Source of the DNA: Haladaptatus sp. DYF46
GTDB lineage: Archaea > Halobacteriota > Halobacteria > Halobacteriales > Haladaptataceae
DNA: 64,000 nt
Reading direction: 5' to 3'
Assembly: GCF_021083305.1 (NCBI RefSeq)
Contig: NZ_JAJFAY010000006.1
Span: 186,001 to 250,000 of the forward strand
Position numbers and translations under genes: made by a program. Positions 1-8,365 of this stretch are shown piece by piece. The notes under the pieces are model-generated. The model saw only the letters and a program-made list of their open reading frames with translations, ran no database searches and was not told the DNA's origin. The first letter of the stretch is position 1, and each line of letters opens with the position of its first letter.

Positions 1-2
1 GA

Positions 3-149
3 GAGGAGGGGAAATACTTCCTCAATCACGAAGACGGCTGCGGTGAGGACGGAAGGCGCATCATGCCGGGCGACCCGTTCGTCTTCGATACGGAGACCGG
101 CGACATCCTCTGTGCGGACCACGGGAAACGGCGTAGCGACGGGAAATAG
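3..149 (+). CDS. C-terminal end of a truncated protein of unknown function
   Basis: The window opens inside an open frame that ends at a TAG (147-149) and gives about 48 residues. The peptide is acidic and contains the segments KYFLNHEDGCGEDG and PGDPFVFDTETGDILCADHG, with two cysteines. It reads like a haloarchaeal protein, whereas the overlapping frame starting at 43 gives an arginine/serine-rich shadow. The start lies outside the window. It converges on the SDR gene on the opposite strand, about 100 bases away. I do not recognise the family. Confidence 0.55.
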   Translation, partial: EEGKYFLNHEDGCGEDGRRIMPGDPFVFDTETGDILCADHGKRRSDGK

Positions 150-251
150 CTCCCACCGCCGCATCCGAACCGGTGGAGGCCGCTCCGTCGCGTTCGGCGG
201 TCTCGGATACCCCGAACCTAGCACGTCAGCCATCGTCCGTTCGTCTCGACG

Positions 252-1043
252 TTACGAACGTTCCTCCGTACCTCCGGTCGTTTCGTGCTCCTCCAGAAAC
301 CGTTCGGTGCCCCTTCTGACGAGGACGGGAAATAGCTGGGAGAAGATCAATCCGACCTTCGTAACCCAGTCGGTGTAGATGACGGGACGGGTCGATTCGA
401 TCTTCTCGGCGAGCTTTCGTCCCACGTACGCGGGGTCGCTCATCTGCGATGCCGGATAGCCGAGCCTCGTCGCCGATCGCGTTTTCGCCAGTCGCGGATG
501 CAGTATCGTACACGACACGTTCTCGTGGCGTAGTTCGTGCCGTAGGGAGCGCGTGAGCGACTCGATGGCACCCTTGGTGGACGCATATCCCGAGAGGCCC
601 GGATTGCCGACCCGACCGACGCCGGAACTCACGTTGTGGATGATTCCCCGATTTCGCGCCTTCATGTGGAGCAAAACGGCGCGTATCGTCCGAACGTATC
701 CGAAGTAGTTGACCTCGAACACCCGTTTCGTATCCGCGAGCGTCTGGTCCTCGAAGAAGCCGAAATCGAGAATCGCAGCATTGTTGACCAAGATATCGAT
801 CCGATCCCACTCCTTGACGACCGACGAGATCGCCGTCTCGACGTCCTCGTCCATCGTCACGTCGCACTCGTAGTACCGAACCCGCGTGGGGTGGGCCTCC
901 CGGAGCGATTGGATGGCCTCTCCGCTGACGTCGAGTCCGGCGACGCGATAGCCGTTCTCGACGAGAGTGGCGAGGATGTGATACCCGATTCCCTCGTTCG
1001 CGCCGGTAACGACCACGACCCGCACATCCTCGGAGGACTGCAT
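252..1043 (-). CDS. Short-chain dehydrogenase/reductase (SDR)
   Basis: A classical SDR oxidoreductase of about 263 residues that should use NAD(P)(H) on an unidentified alcohol or ketone. The Rossmann motif TGANEGIG is near residues 14-21, NNAA follows, and the catalytic YASTK (YxxxK) with an upstream serine (NVSSGVG) is near the middle. The C-terminal tail after the core is short and somewhat hydrophobic. I chose the ATG at 1043 because homologues normally begin a few residues before the first beta strand. An ATG at 1136, about 35 bases below a TATA-like AATAAATAT at 1170-1178, would add an arginine-rich N-terminus, which is unusual in haloarchaea. The substrate cannot be deduced. Confidence 0.85.
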   Translation of the reverse strand: MQSSEDVRVVVVTGANEGIGYHILATLVENGYRVAGLDVSGEAIQSLREAHPTRVRYYECDVTMDEDVETAISSVVKEWDRIDILVNNAAILDFGFFEDQTLADTKRVFEVNYFGYVRTIRAVLLHMKARNRGIIHNVSSGVGRVGNPGLSGYASTKGAIESLTRSLRHELRHENVSCTILHPRLAKTRSATRLGYPASQMSDPAYVGRKLAEKIESTRPVIYTDWVTKVGLIFSQLFPVLVRRGTERFLEEHETTGGTEERS

Positions 1044-1204
1044 GACGCGACTAGTACGGTCAAAACGAGGATGAATCCACCGGTCAGAGCCGCGATAGAC
1101 GAGTTGCGACCGGTTGCGTTTCCGACCTGTAGTCATCGATACCCGTTTAATCAAAAATCAGATCTGCCAGAATAAATATGGGGAAGGAGAGGCACGTATC
1201 TTAC

Positions 1205-1360
1205 ATGGATGTTTGTGATGGTGTCTCACACGAGCTGCAGAGGAAGAGTGGAAGTCAGATCGGGGATACCAAAGAGACGTGGATGGGGCTCCTCATCGGC
1301 ATCGTCTTCGCAACCATCTCGTGGATCTGTATACTGTATTCCGCCTTCTCTCTATTGTGA
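1205..1360 (+). CDS. Small single-pass membrane protein, unknown function
   Basis: A 51-residue protein with a polar N-terminus and one C-terminal hydrophobic helix (WMGLLIGIVFATISWICILY). An in-frame ATG at 1178 exists, but it overlaps a TATA-like box (AATAAATAT, 1170-1178). The ATG at 1205 lies 27 bases below that box, which is the usual haloarchaeal leaderless arrangement, so I prefer it. Diverges from the SDR gene. No family recognised; the composition is plausible but the gene is short, so confidence is moderate. Confidence 0.45.
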   Translation: MDVCDGVSHELQRKSGSQIGDTKETWMGLLIGIVFATISWICILYSAFSLL

Positions 1361-1599
1361 GCCATCTGGGGAATTCTGTCGATAAACGGCTCTCACGCTC
1401 TCGGAACGGATACCCGTCGGTAGAAGGGACAAATTCGGACTGGTCGGACGAAACCCCCGTAATCGAGACCGGTTCGGATCCCTCTACCACCGACTGACGC
1501 TTTTCGGGGTCGATTCTAGAACGGTTCCGGAACACCTCTTCCTCGCATTCGCGACGACCGACCGAACTTCTCGGTGCGAAAGGGGAGTCGAAACCGGCG

Positions 1600-2895
1600 T
1601 CAGCGGTCGTCCCTGGGTCCCATTCCCCTCCGAAGCGTCCAGTTCCTCCAGTGGAACAGTTCGACCGTCCCCCACGCCCCGACGAGAAGCGCCGCGAGGA
1701 CGAGGAGGTCGAATTCGAGCGGGCCAACCCACGTCGGAAGGACCCACTGAGCGGTCGTATAGACGTGCGTATACTTGGCGTCGAGGTTCTCGACGAAGCC
1801 ACCGGTTTCTCCCTTGACTCCGGTCGTTCCGACGTCGCTGCTCGCTTCGAGTTCGCTCATCGTGGGTCCCGCCGGTTCGTCGCCGTACACCGGTCGTTCG
1901 ACGTCGTACGGTTCGAACGGGATATCCACTTCCCAAACGACGTCACCGCCCGGTGTCACTTCGAGCGCCCGGTTGTTGTTGCTGTCGACGATGAGCGTGT
2001 TTCCGTTCGGCAGACGGTCCGCGTCCCGCGGCCAATCCAACCCCTTCCCGTAGGTCCACGTTCGTTTCCACCCGTTCTTCGTTCGCTCGTACTCCACGAC
2101 GCGATCGTTCTCGCTGTCCGCGACGAGGACGGTGACGGGGTCCTGCGAGAGGAGAACCGGGTTGTGCTGTTCGTTGAGAACGTCGTAGTTATCCTCCTCG
2201 CCCAACGTCCAGCGAACGCGCTTCGACTCCCGGTCGATGAGCATGACGCGGTCGAAGTTCCGTGGGCTGACGAGGAACGCGGAACCGTTATCGACCGCGT
2301 CGATGTCGTTCAGGTGGGTGTAGCCGCCGGGACCGCCACCCGCGCTCTTGGGAAAGTGTTCGCGGAACCGGTACTCCCAGACGACGCTGTCCTCCGAGCG
2401 GTCGTACACGAAAACGCGGTTGTCCCTGCTCAGGTCGGCGATGACGTATCGGTCGCCGCCGAGGTAGTCTATGTCGTGTGTTCCGGGAGGAATTTCGAAC
2501 TTTCGGAGCACCTCCCCCGTTCGCCAGTTCATCTCGACGGCGTAAAACGTCACGTCGAGCGAGAACGCGGATTTCTCCGTGCTCCCGTCCCGCGCGACGA
2601 ACAGGACGCGATTCGGTCCCAGCGGGTCGACGTCCATGTAGCGGTCGTACTCGTTGTGCATCCAGATTGGCTCGTTCGTCGCCGTGTCGAACGCGACCAA
2701 TCTCGCCTGTCCCGTGGGGAACTCCTTCCCCTGAGCGGAGACGAACGTGACGTTCTCGGCGGGGATGTCGTCGGTCCGTTGACTCCCCTCCTTCGAGACG
2801 GTCAAGTCCTCGTGCATCACTCCGCTCGCCGCGACCGGTGCGAGAAGCACCAGAAGTATGATAACAATCGAAGCTCGAAACTTCTGCGTTGGCAT
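1600..2895 (-). CDS. Arylsulfotransferase-like (ASST) beta-propeller protein, membrane anchored
   Basis: A 431-residue exported protein. Residues 1-24 form a signal peptide or anchor (SIVIILLVLLAPVAASG). A long beta-propeller region follows with repeated strands such as HDIDYLGGDRYVIADLS, HLNDIDAVDNGSAFLVSPRN and WPRDADRLPNGNTLIVDSNN, typical of the arylsulfotransferase (ASST, PF05935/PF14269) family. A hydrophobic helix near residues 390-412 precedes a short arginine-rich tail, so both ends may be in the membrane with the propeller outside. Haloarchaeal members are common but their substrate is unknown, and true sulfotransferase activity is not shown by the sequence. A TATA-like AATGTATATTG sits 20-30 bases upstream on this strand. 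Confidence 0.75.
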   Translation of the reverse strand: MPTQKFRASIVIILLVLLAPVAASGVMHEDLTVSKEGSQRTDDIPAENVTFVSAQGKEFPTGQARLVAFDTATNEPIWMHNEYDRYMDVDPLGPNRVLFVARDGSTEKSAFSLDVTFYAVEMNWRTGEVLRKFEIPPGTHDIDYLGGDRYVIADLSRDNRVFVYDRSEDSVVWEYRFREHFPKSAGGGPGGYTHLNDIDAVDNGSAFLVSPRNFDRVMLIDRESKRVRWTLGEEDNYDVLNEQHNPVLLSQDPVTVLVADSENDRVVEYERTKNGWKRTWTYGKGLDWPRDADRLPNGNTLIVDSNNNRALEVTPGGDVVWEVDIPFEPYDVERPVYGDEPAGPTMSELEASSDVGTTGVKGETGGFVENLDAKYTHVYTTAQWVLPTWVGPLEFDLLVLAALLVGAWGTVELFHWRNWTLRRGMGPRDDR

Positions 2896-3055
2896 CCACT
2901 ACCCAAACGGCTTCAATATACATTAATCAATTTACAGTATCGGGGTATCGGACGCGGCTGATCCCGTCGATTCTCACCGCGTCAAGTGTCGATTATCTGA
3001 TCTGATATACGAACTGCCTGCCGAAGCGGTCGTGCGAGTGAGTTCTATCGACGTC

Positions 3056-4312
3056 TCATCCGTCGGCCATCGCCTTTTCGATGACGTCGGCCGCCCGCTC
3101 GGCACCCCCCGCGGCCCCAGCAGACGCGTTGAACTCCTCGATTGCGCCGTAGTACGCCGCGGCGGAGACCGTTTCGACGGCATCGCGGAGTTCGACGGCG
3201 GTCGGGTCCTCGCGGTCGAGGGCGATACCGACCCCCGACGTTTCGACCTGCTTCGCGACGAGATACTGGTCGGCCATCTGCGGGACGACGACCGACGGGG
3301 TTCCGAGCGAGAGCGATTCCATCGTCGAGTTCATCCCGCCGTGAGTGACGAACGCGTCGACCCGTTCGAGCACGTCGAGTTGCGGGACTCGCGAACGGAC
3401 GTGCACGTTCCCCGGACTTTCGGCGTCGAGGCGTTCGGCATCGCCCTTCGCCTTCAACACGACTTCCCAGTCGCCGTCGTCGAAGGCGTCGATGCAGGTC
3501 TCGAAAAAGTCGTCGTCCCCGTGGACGACCGTCCCGAGCGAAATATACACCGAGGGCCGCTCCGTGAGTCGATCCAGCGGCAGCCCGGCGTCCCGTTGTT
3601 CGCCTCCGGCGCGGACCATCGGGCCGACGAAGGCGTGGTCGTCGCCGAACGACTCGTCGTCGGGTTGGAACTCCCGAGTGAGCGGGACGATGGAGCGGTC
3701 GGCGTCCGCGACGAAGAAGTCACTCGGGTCCGGGTCGTCGATGTCGAACGCGGTGAGTACGTCCGTTATCGCGCTCGGAAGCGGGGGTCCCCCGCCGTCC
3801 GACGAACGGAGGTGTTCTATCAGCGGCGACCCCTCCCGCATGGCGAACGACGTGTTGAACGAGACGGTCGGCACGTCGAGTTCGTCGGCCACGGCACGAC
3901 CCCACAGACACATCGGGTCCGTGACGACGCCGTCGGCACCGTCGCCGGCGACGCGGTCCACGAGCGACGGGACGGCATCGAGCCTCCCGCTCATGAACCG
4001 AACGAGGCGCTCTCGCCGCTCGTCAGCGTCGCTATCGGTCGAATCCGTGCCGGGCTTCTCGGCGTCGATGTGATCCATCAAATCGTAGTCGCCGTCGAGG
4101 CGCTCGAACGTCGCACCGGTCGGTTCCACCACCTCCGCAAACCGCTCCGGCAGGTAGTACGTGACGTCGTGACCGCGCTCGATGAGTTCGCGCGCCGTTC
4201 GGAGCGTCGGATTGACGTGACCGTACGCCGGGAGCGAAAAGAGCGCAACGCGGTGAGTCGCGGTACTCGCTTCGTCGATCGATCGATCCGAGTTCCTTTC
4301 GATTCGATGCAT
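3056..4312 (-). CDS. MGT/UGT-family glycosyltransferase (GT1-like)
   Basis: A GT-B fold glycosyltransferase of about 418 residues that transfers a sugar from a nucleotide donor to a small, probably lipid-like acceptor. N-terminal acceptor domain: VALFSLPAYGHVNPTLRTA. The C-terminal donor-binding signature has FVTHGGMNSTMESLSLGTP followed by PQMADQ, as in macrolide and UDP-glycosyltransferases. The ATG at 4312 is used; the open frame continues upstream as a basic, low-quality N-terminus containing the promoter region (TATA-like TTATAATTATG near 4367-4378). The C-terminal A/E-rich end is normal for the family. Divergent from the GH3 gene. Acceptor unknown; haloarchaeal homologues are often linked to carotenoid or other lipid glycosides, but nothing here shows that. 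Confidence 0.85.
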   Translation of the reverse strand: MHRIERNSDRSIDEASTATHRVALFSLPAYGHVNPTLRTARELIERGHDVTYYLPERFAEVVEPTGATFERLDGDYDLMDHIDAEKPGTDSTDSDADERRERLVRFMSGRLDAVPSLVDRVAGDGADGVVTDPMCLWGRAVADELDVPTVSFNTSFAMREGSPLIEHLRSSDGGGPPLPSAITDVLTAFDIDDPDPSDFFVADADRSIVPLTREFQPDDESFGDDHAFVGPMVRAGGEQRDAGLPLDRLTERPSVYISLGTVVHGDDDFFETCIDAFDDGDWEVVLKAKGDAERLDAESPGNVHVRSRVPQLDVLERVDAFVTHGGMNSTMESLSLGTPSVVVPQMADQYLVAKQVETSGVGIALDREDPTAVELRDAVETVSAAAYYGAIEEFNASAGAAGGAERAADVIEKAMADG

Positions 4313-4468
4313 TTGGATGGAGTTGCGCTTCCGACCAATTCTTTCTTTCGATGGGAAAAAGACATAATTATAATCCCCGAAGGTCGTCCGTCCCGTCGGT
4401 CGTGACGGTAGAAATCGGTCGGTTGATGCCAACGACTAAGTGGAGAATAACTGAACGCTAACACGTTC

Positions 4469-6556
4469 ATGCCAGACGATACCACTGCCGTCGACGACAT
4501 CGTGGCGGCGCTCACGTTGGAGGAGAAACTCGGCCTCGTTCACGGTGCCGTCGATCCGGAGGAGACGGCAACGGGATACGTTCCCGGGGTCGAACGGCTC
4601 GGCGTGCCGGAATTCAGACTCGTCGACGGGCCGCTCGGGGTACGAGTTCCGGGCCGCTCGTCGACAGCGTTTCCCGCCTCGATTTCGCTCGCGGCGACGT
4701 TCGACGCCGACCTCGCGCGACGTCAGGGCGTCGCACTCGGGCGCGAGGCCAAGGCACACGGCCAAGACGCGGTCCTCGGTCCCGGGCTCAACATCATCAG
4801 AACGCCCCACTGTGGCCGGAATTTCGAGTACTTCTCGGAGGATCCGCTCCTCTCCGGGGCGTTCGCCGCGGCGGTGGTCGAAGGAATACAGGCCGAGGAC
4901 GTGGTCGCGACGCCCAAACACTACGTCGCGAACAATCAGGAAACCGGTCGCACGACCGTCAGCGCGGCGGTGAGCGAGCGAACGCTCCGCGAGCTCTACC
5001 TCCCGGGATTCCGTGCCGCCGTCGACGCGGGGGCCGGGTCGGTGATGACCTCGTACAACCGCGTCGACGGAACCCACATGAGCGACCACCATCATCTCGT
5101 CACCGAGGTTCTGAAGGATGAGTGGGGATTCGACGGATACGTCGTCTCGGACTGGTTCGGGACCGAGAGCACCGTCGGTGCCGCGAACGCCGGTCTCGAC
5201 CTCGAAATGCCCGGAATCTCACAGGAGGAGCTCCGGACGGCGTTCGGCATCGAGGACTCGCTCGACTTCGAGGACCACGACGGCATGCCCGACGCCACGG
5301 AGACGGGGCTGTTCGCCGAACCGCTCGGCGAAGCGGTCGAGAACGGCGACGTACACGAGGGCCGTCTCGATGACATGGTCGCGCGTCTCCTTCGCCAGAT
5401 GAAACGCATCGGCCTGTTCGACGACGAGGAGAGGGAGGGTGAACTCGACACTCCTTCACACCGCCGCCTCGCCGAGTCTATCGCCCGCCGCGGGTCGGTT
5501 CTGCTGACGAACGACGGGGCGCTTCCGCTCGACGAGGACGCCGACGTGGCCGTCCTCGGTTCGAGCGCGACGTCGGCGATGTTGGGCGGCGGGGGGTCCT
5601 CCGAGATGGACCCGTTCGAGCGGATCCCGACCGCTGACGGCATCCGTGAGCGCGCGAGCGGCACCGTAACGGTCGAACGCGGCATCGCCAAAATCGAGGA
5701 TTTTTCGTTCTTCGAGGACTCGAACGGGAGCGACCACGGTACGGTCGAGAGCGACATCGAAGCCGCGACGGCCGCGGCCGAAGAGGCCGATGTAGCGTTG
5801 GTGGTCGTCCGCGACACCGTGTCCGAAGCCATCGATCGGGCGGATCTCGGCCTTCCCGGCGACCAAGACGAACTCGTGGAGGCGGTGGCCGCGGTGAACG
5901 ACCGCACGGTCGTCGTCGTCCAATCCAGCGGACCCGTCGAACTCCCCTGGCGCGACGACGTCGCGGCGATCCTCGAAAGTTGGTACCCCGGCCAAGCCGA
6001 CGGGGACGCGATCGCCGCGATACTGTACGGCGACGCCGACCCCGGCGGTCGTCTTCCCGTCACGTTCGCGCCGCAGAGCGACTACCCGACGGCGGACGAG
6101 CGGGCGTTCCCCGGCGTCGACGACGTCGTCCACTACGACGAGGGAGCCTTCGTCGGGTATCGGCACTTCGACGCGGAGCGCGTCGAACCGACCTTTCCCT
6201 TCGGACACGGTCTCTCCTACGCCGACTACGAGTACCGCGACGCCGAACTGACAGACGACGGGACGGTGTCCGTCACCGTCGAGAACGTCGCCGACCGCGA
6301 CGGCCGCGAGGTGGTTCAGGCGTACGTCTCGCCGCCGGAAGTCGACGGGGTGAGTCGGCCCGTGCGGGAACTCGGCGGCTTCACCGCCATCGAGATTCCC
6401 GCCGGTGAAACCGTCATCGTTCGCGTTTCGCTCGACGACGCGGCCTTCCGCCGGTACGACGAGGACGAGGGATGGCTCGTCGACGAGGGTGAGTACGGCA
6501 TCGAAATCGGTCGCTCGACCCGCGATATTCGGCTCGACGTAGCCGCGATTCGGTGA
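4469..6556 (+). CDS. Glycoside hydrolase family 3 beta-glucosidase
   Basis: A 695-residue three-domain GH3 enzyme that hydrolyses terminal beta-linked sugars from short oligosaccharides. The first domain is a TIM barrel with GPGLNIIRTPHCGRNFEYFSEDP and ATPKHYVANNQE. The nucleophile aspartate lies in GYVVSDWFG (about D228). The alpha/beta sandwich domain follows (VAVLGSSATSAMLGGGGSSEMDP). A fibronectin-III-like domain closes the protein (EVVQAYVSPPEVDGVSRP, RELGGFTAIEIPAGET). No signal peptide, so it is predicted cytosolic. A TATA-like AGAATAAC lies about 20-25 bases before the ATG. It diverges from the glycosyltransferase. Substrate specificity (glucose, xylose or galactose) cannot be read from this. 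Confidence 0.92.
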   Translation: MPDDTTAVDDIVAALTLEEKLGLVHGAVDPEETATGYVPGVERLGVPEFRLVDGPLGVRVPGRSSTAFPASISLAATFDADLARRQGVALGREAKAHGQDAVLGPGLNIIRTPHCGRNFEYFSEDPLLSGAFAAAVVEGIQAEDVVATPKHYVANNQETGRTTVSAAVSERTLRELYLPGFRAAVDAGAGSVMTSYNRVDGTHMSDHHHLVTEVLKDEWGFDGYVVSDWFGTESTVGAANAGLDLEMPGISQEELRTAFGIEDSLDFEDHDGMPDATETGLFAEPLGEAVENGDVHEGRLDDMVARLLRQMKRIGLFDDEEREGELDTPSHRRLAESIARRGSVLLTNDGALPLDEDADVAVLGSSATSAMLGGGGSSEMDPFERIPTADGIRERASGTVTVERGIAKIEDFSFFEDSNGSDHGTVESDIEAATAAAEEADVALVVVRDTVSEAIDRADLGLPGDQDELVEAVAAVNDRTVVVVQSSGPVELPWRDDVAAILESWYPGQADGDAIAAILYGDADPGGRLPVTFAPQSDYPTADERAFPGVDDVVHYDEGAFVGYRHFDAERVEPTFPFGHGLSYADYEYRDAELTDDGTVSVTVENVADRDGREVVQAYVSPPEVDGVSRPVRELGGFTAIEIPAGETVIVRVSLDDAAFRRYDEDEGWLVDEGEYGIEIGRSTRDIRLDVAAIR

Positions 6557-6652
6557 GTCACGCGTCGCTGGATGGGGTATCCCACCGCACATCCGTTGTC
6601 GGATGTCACTCCTCGAAGTGTCTCGGTGAAACTCACGGATGGGGGGTCGGCG

Positions 6653-7297
6653 CTACTGGCCAGTGGGAGACGATACGTCGCGCCGTTCGATGTACTCGGG
6701 CGGGACGGTGTCGACGGTGTAGATGTCGTGACCGCGCTCGTCGATTTCGAAGCCGTCCCGCGTCATGGTCTCGGAATCGATTACCAGAACTACCGGCTCG
6801 TCGGCGTGACGCCCGCCCACCGCGAGGGCTTCCCGTGGCGTTTTCGAGAGGTGAACCTGCTGGCGACCCATGGGTTTGAGTCCTTCCTCGGCGATGCCGT
6901 CGAGGTTTCGGGGTGCCGTCCCGTGATACAGCCGATTTGGGACGTCCGCCGTCGTCGATTCGACGCGTACGTCGACCGAATGGCCGTACACGGCCCGAAT
7001 CCGGTCGTCGCGGCGTTCGAACCGGCCTTTCGAATCGGTAGCGACTACCGCGGCGACCTGCTGGGGTCTCGCCCACGGGTACTTGTCCGCCACGGCGTCG
7101 ACGAACGCATCGTAATCGACCCATCCGCGGGTATTGAGCGTAAGCCCCACGTCGGCAGGAAAATGACGTAGTACTCCGCTCATGAACTTCGAGAGGCGAA
7201 CGCGTCGATTCTCGGAGAGCACCTTCTCTCCCGCATCGCCACAGGCGGGACACGATTCCCCCGCGAAAAATCCGTGGTCGTCACAGGTTCGGACCAT
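6653..7297 (-). CDS. kptA: tRNA/RNA 2'-phosphotransferase (Tpt1/KptA)
   Basis: A 214-residue KptA/Tpt1 enzyme: it removes a 2'-phosphate from RNA by transfer to NAD+. The N-terminus (residues 1-30) carries C5 and a CPAC pair (C16, C19) that look like a degenerate zinc ribbon. The core follows: RLSKFMSGVLRHFPADVGL, RGWVDYDAFV, an FERRDDRIRAVYGHS segment, LYHGTAPRNLDGIAEEGLKP and HLSKTPREAL, matching the R-H-R-R catalytic set. Archaeal introns are spliced by a different ligase route that leaves no 2'-phosphate, so the cellular substrate in archaea is unclear. Stands alone between the GH3 gene and a 600-base gap. Confidence 0.92.
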   Translation of the reverse strand: MVRTCDDHGFFAGESCPACGDAGEKVLSENRRVRLSKFMSGVLRHFPADVGLTLNTRGWVDYDAFVDAVADKYPWARPQQVAAVVATDSKGRFERRDDRIRAVYGHSVDVRVESTTADVPNRLYHGTAPRNLDGIAEEGLKPMGRQQVHLSKTPREALAVGGRHADEPVVLVIDSETMTRDGFEIDERGHDIYTVDTVPPEYIERRDVSSPTGQ

Positions 7298-7898
7298 ACG
7301 CGAACCTATCGTCGGATGCGACTACTGTCTTCCGAACGGCGACACACGCGGACGGAATCGAAGGTCTTCGCGGTGCTGTTCGTCGTCGGTGTGCGCTCCG
7401 TTTCCCGTACCATCTACTGGTCGCCACCGTCGATTCGGCGGTTTCGTGGCGCACGACGCGAACACAACGGTCGATACCGAGGTCACATCGCACCCTCGGA
7501 CTGCGACCCACCGTCGGCGTACATCGGAGTCTGAGGAGTGGAAAACCGTGCGACTGAAATCCGATGTTCTCTAAGAATAGCTACAGACGGCACAATAGGT
7601 ACAGTAGTGACAATAGGTAAATTGACTACCTACTATCAAACCGGCTCGCTCCCGTCGTGACTTTTTCGAATATTGTCGCTGTTCTGACTGTCTCATATTC
7701 TAACTGTTGCACAAAGCATTTACCGTACCCGACGAAGGTCCATTCGTGGCGCGGTCGCCAATGACTCCCTGACAAGGTCCCTCGGGTCTGGCGCCATCAC
7801 TCCCGACCCACCCCTACCCTGCCCCGCCACGTCCTCCCCCCCGCTTGCACGCGTGCCATAGCGTACCCCGAGCGGGGACTCCATTCATACCTCATTCG
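7298..7898. other. 600-base intergenic region, AT-richer in the middle
   Basis: No credible gene: the frames here are serine/arginine-rich shadows. Between about 7590 and 7635 lies a repeat-rich AT block (annotated separately). The right half (7740-7850) is C-rich and pyrimidine-biased with short hairpin-like words such as TGGCGCC; I looked for SRP RNA, RNase P RNA and tRNA signatures there and found none. Nothing else is supported. Confidence 0.5.
7593..7631. repeat. CAATAGGT direct repeats with adjoining inverted repeat
   Basis: CAATAGGT occurs at 7593-7600 and 7611-7618, exactly 18 bases apart, with a degenerate copy (AGTAGTGAC) at the 9-base midpoint. AGGTA (7615-7619) is inverted as TACCT (7627-7631). 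Similar AATAGGT elements occur at 29735-29769 and 36084-36110 in other gaps. Possibly a protein-binding site; function unknown. Confidence 0.4.
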
Positions 7899-8177
7899 TC
7901 ACCCGAGAGAGGCCTTCACGTATCTCGAAAGGGGGCCGATAACGACCCCTTCGACCGCGAACGTGGGGATGATCATCAGTCCGACGACGACGGAAGTGTA
8001 CGCGCCGACGAAGCCGCCGGTGCCGACGTCAGCAGTGGTGAGTACCGTCCTCGCTGCGCTGAAAGCGCCCAATAGTACCATCGTTGCAACGCCGCCGAGA
8101 AGCCCCGCGAGAGCGCCATCGAACATGCCGTCCGATATCGTTTCCGCGGTCCATCCGGCGATGATTCCCCCACACAT
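7899..8177 (-). CDS. DUF5518-like small membrane protein, start uncertain
   Basis: A hydrophobic protein of at least 92 residues with glycine-rich helices (FDGALAGLLGGVATMVLLG, GGFVGAYTSVVVGLMIIPTF), the pattern of haloarchaeal DUF5518 proteins. The first in-frame ATG (8177) falls inside what looks like the first helix. The open frame runs on upstream to a stop at 8268-8270 with plausible coding sequence (AAITAVSSAFAGSVGGSGAV) but no ATG, GTG or TTG. An ATG at 8273-8275 is one frame off. So the true start may be lost by a frameshift in the sequence, or the gene may be decaying. Role unknown. Confidence 0.6.
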   Translation of the reverse strand: MCGGIIAGWTAETISDGMFDGALAGLLGGVATMVLLGAFSAARTVLTTADVGTGGFVGAYTSVVVGLMIIPTFAVEGVVIGPLSRYVKASLG

Positions 8178-8365
8178 TCCCCACGGCGCGACGGCACCGC
8201 TTCCACCGACGCTCCCCGCGAACGCGCTACTGACGGCCGTTATCGCCGCCCTACATATATCGATCTTCTAACCATTACGTGTACTGCACTATCGTCGCGT
8301 AAATGTCTTTGGCCGGTACGGAATCGCGTTTCTCACGGAAAGAGGGGAACACTCGACCGGGACGG

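Noticed and set aside
7740..7850. C-rich block considered as SRP or RNase P RNA
   Set aside because: No conserved helix or loop signatures of either RNA were found.
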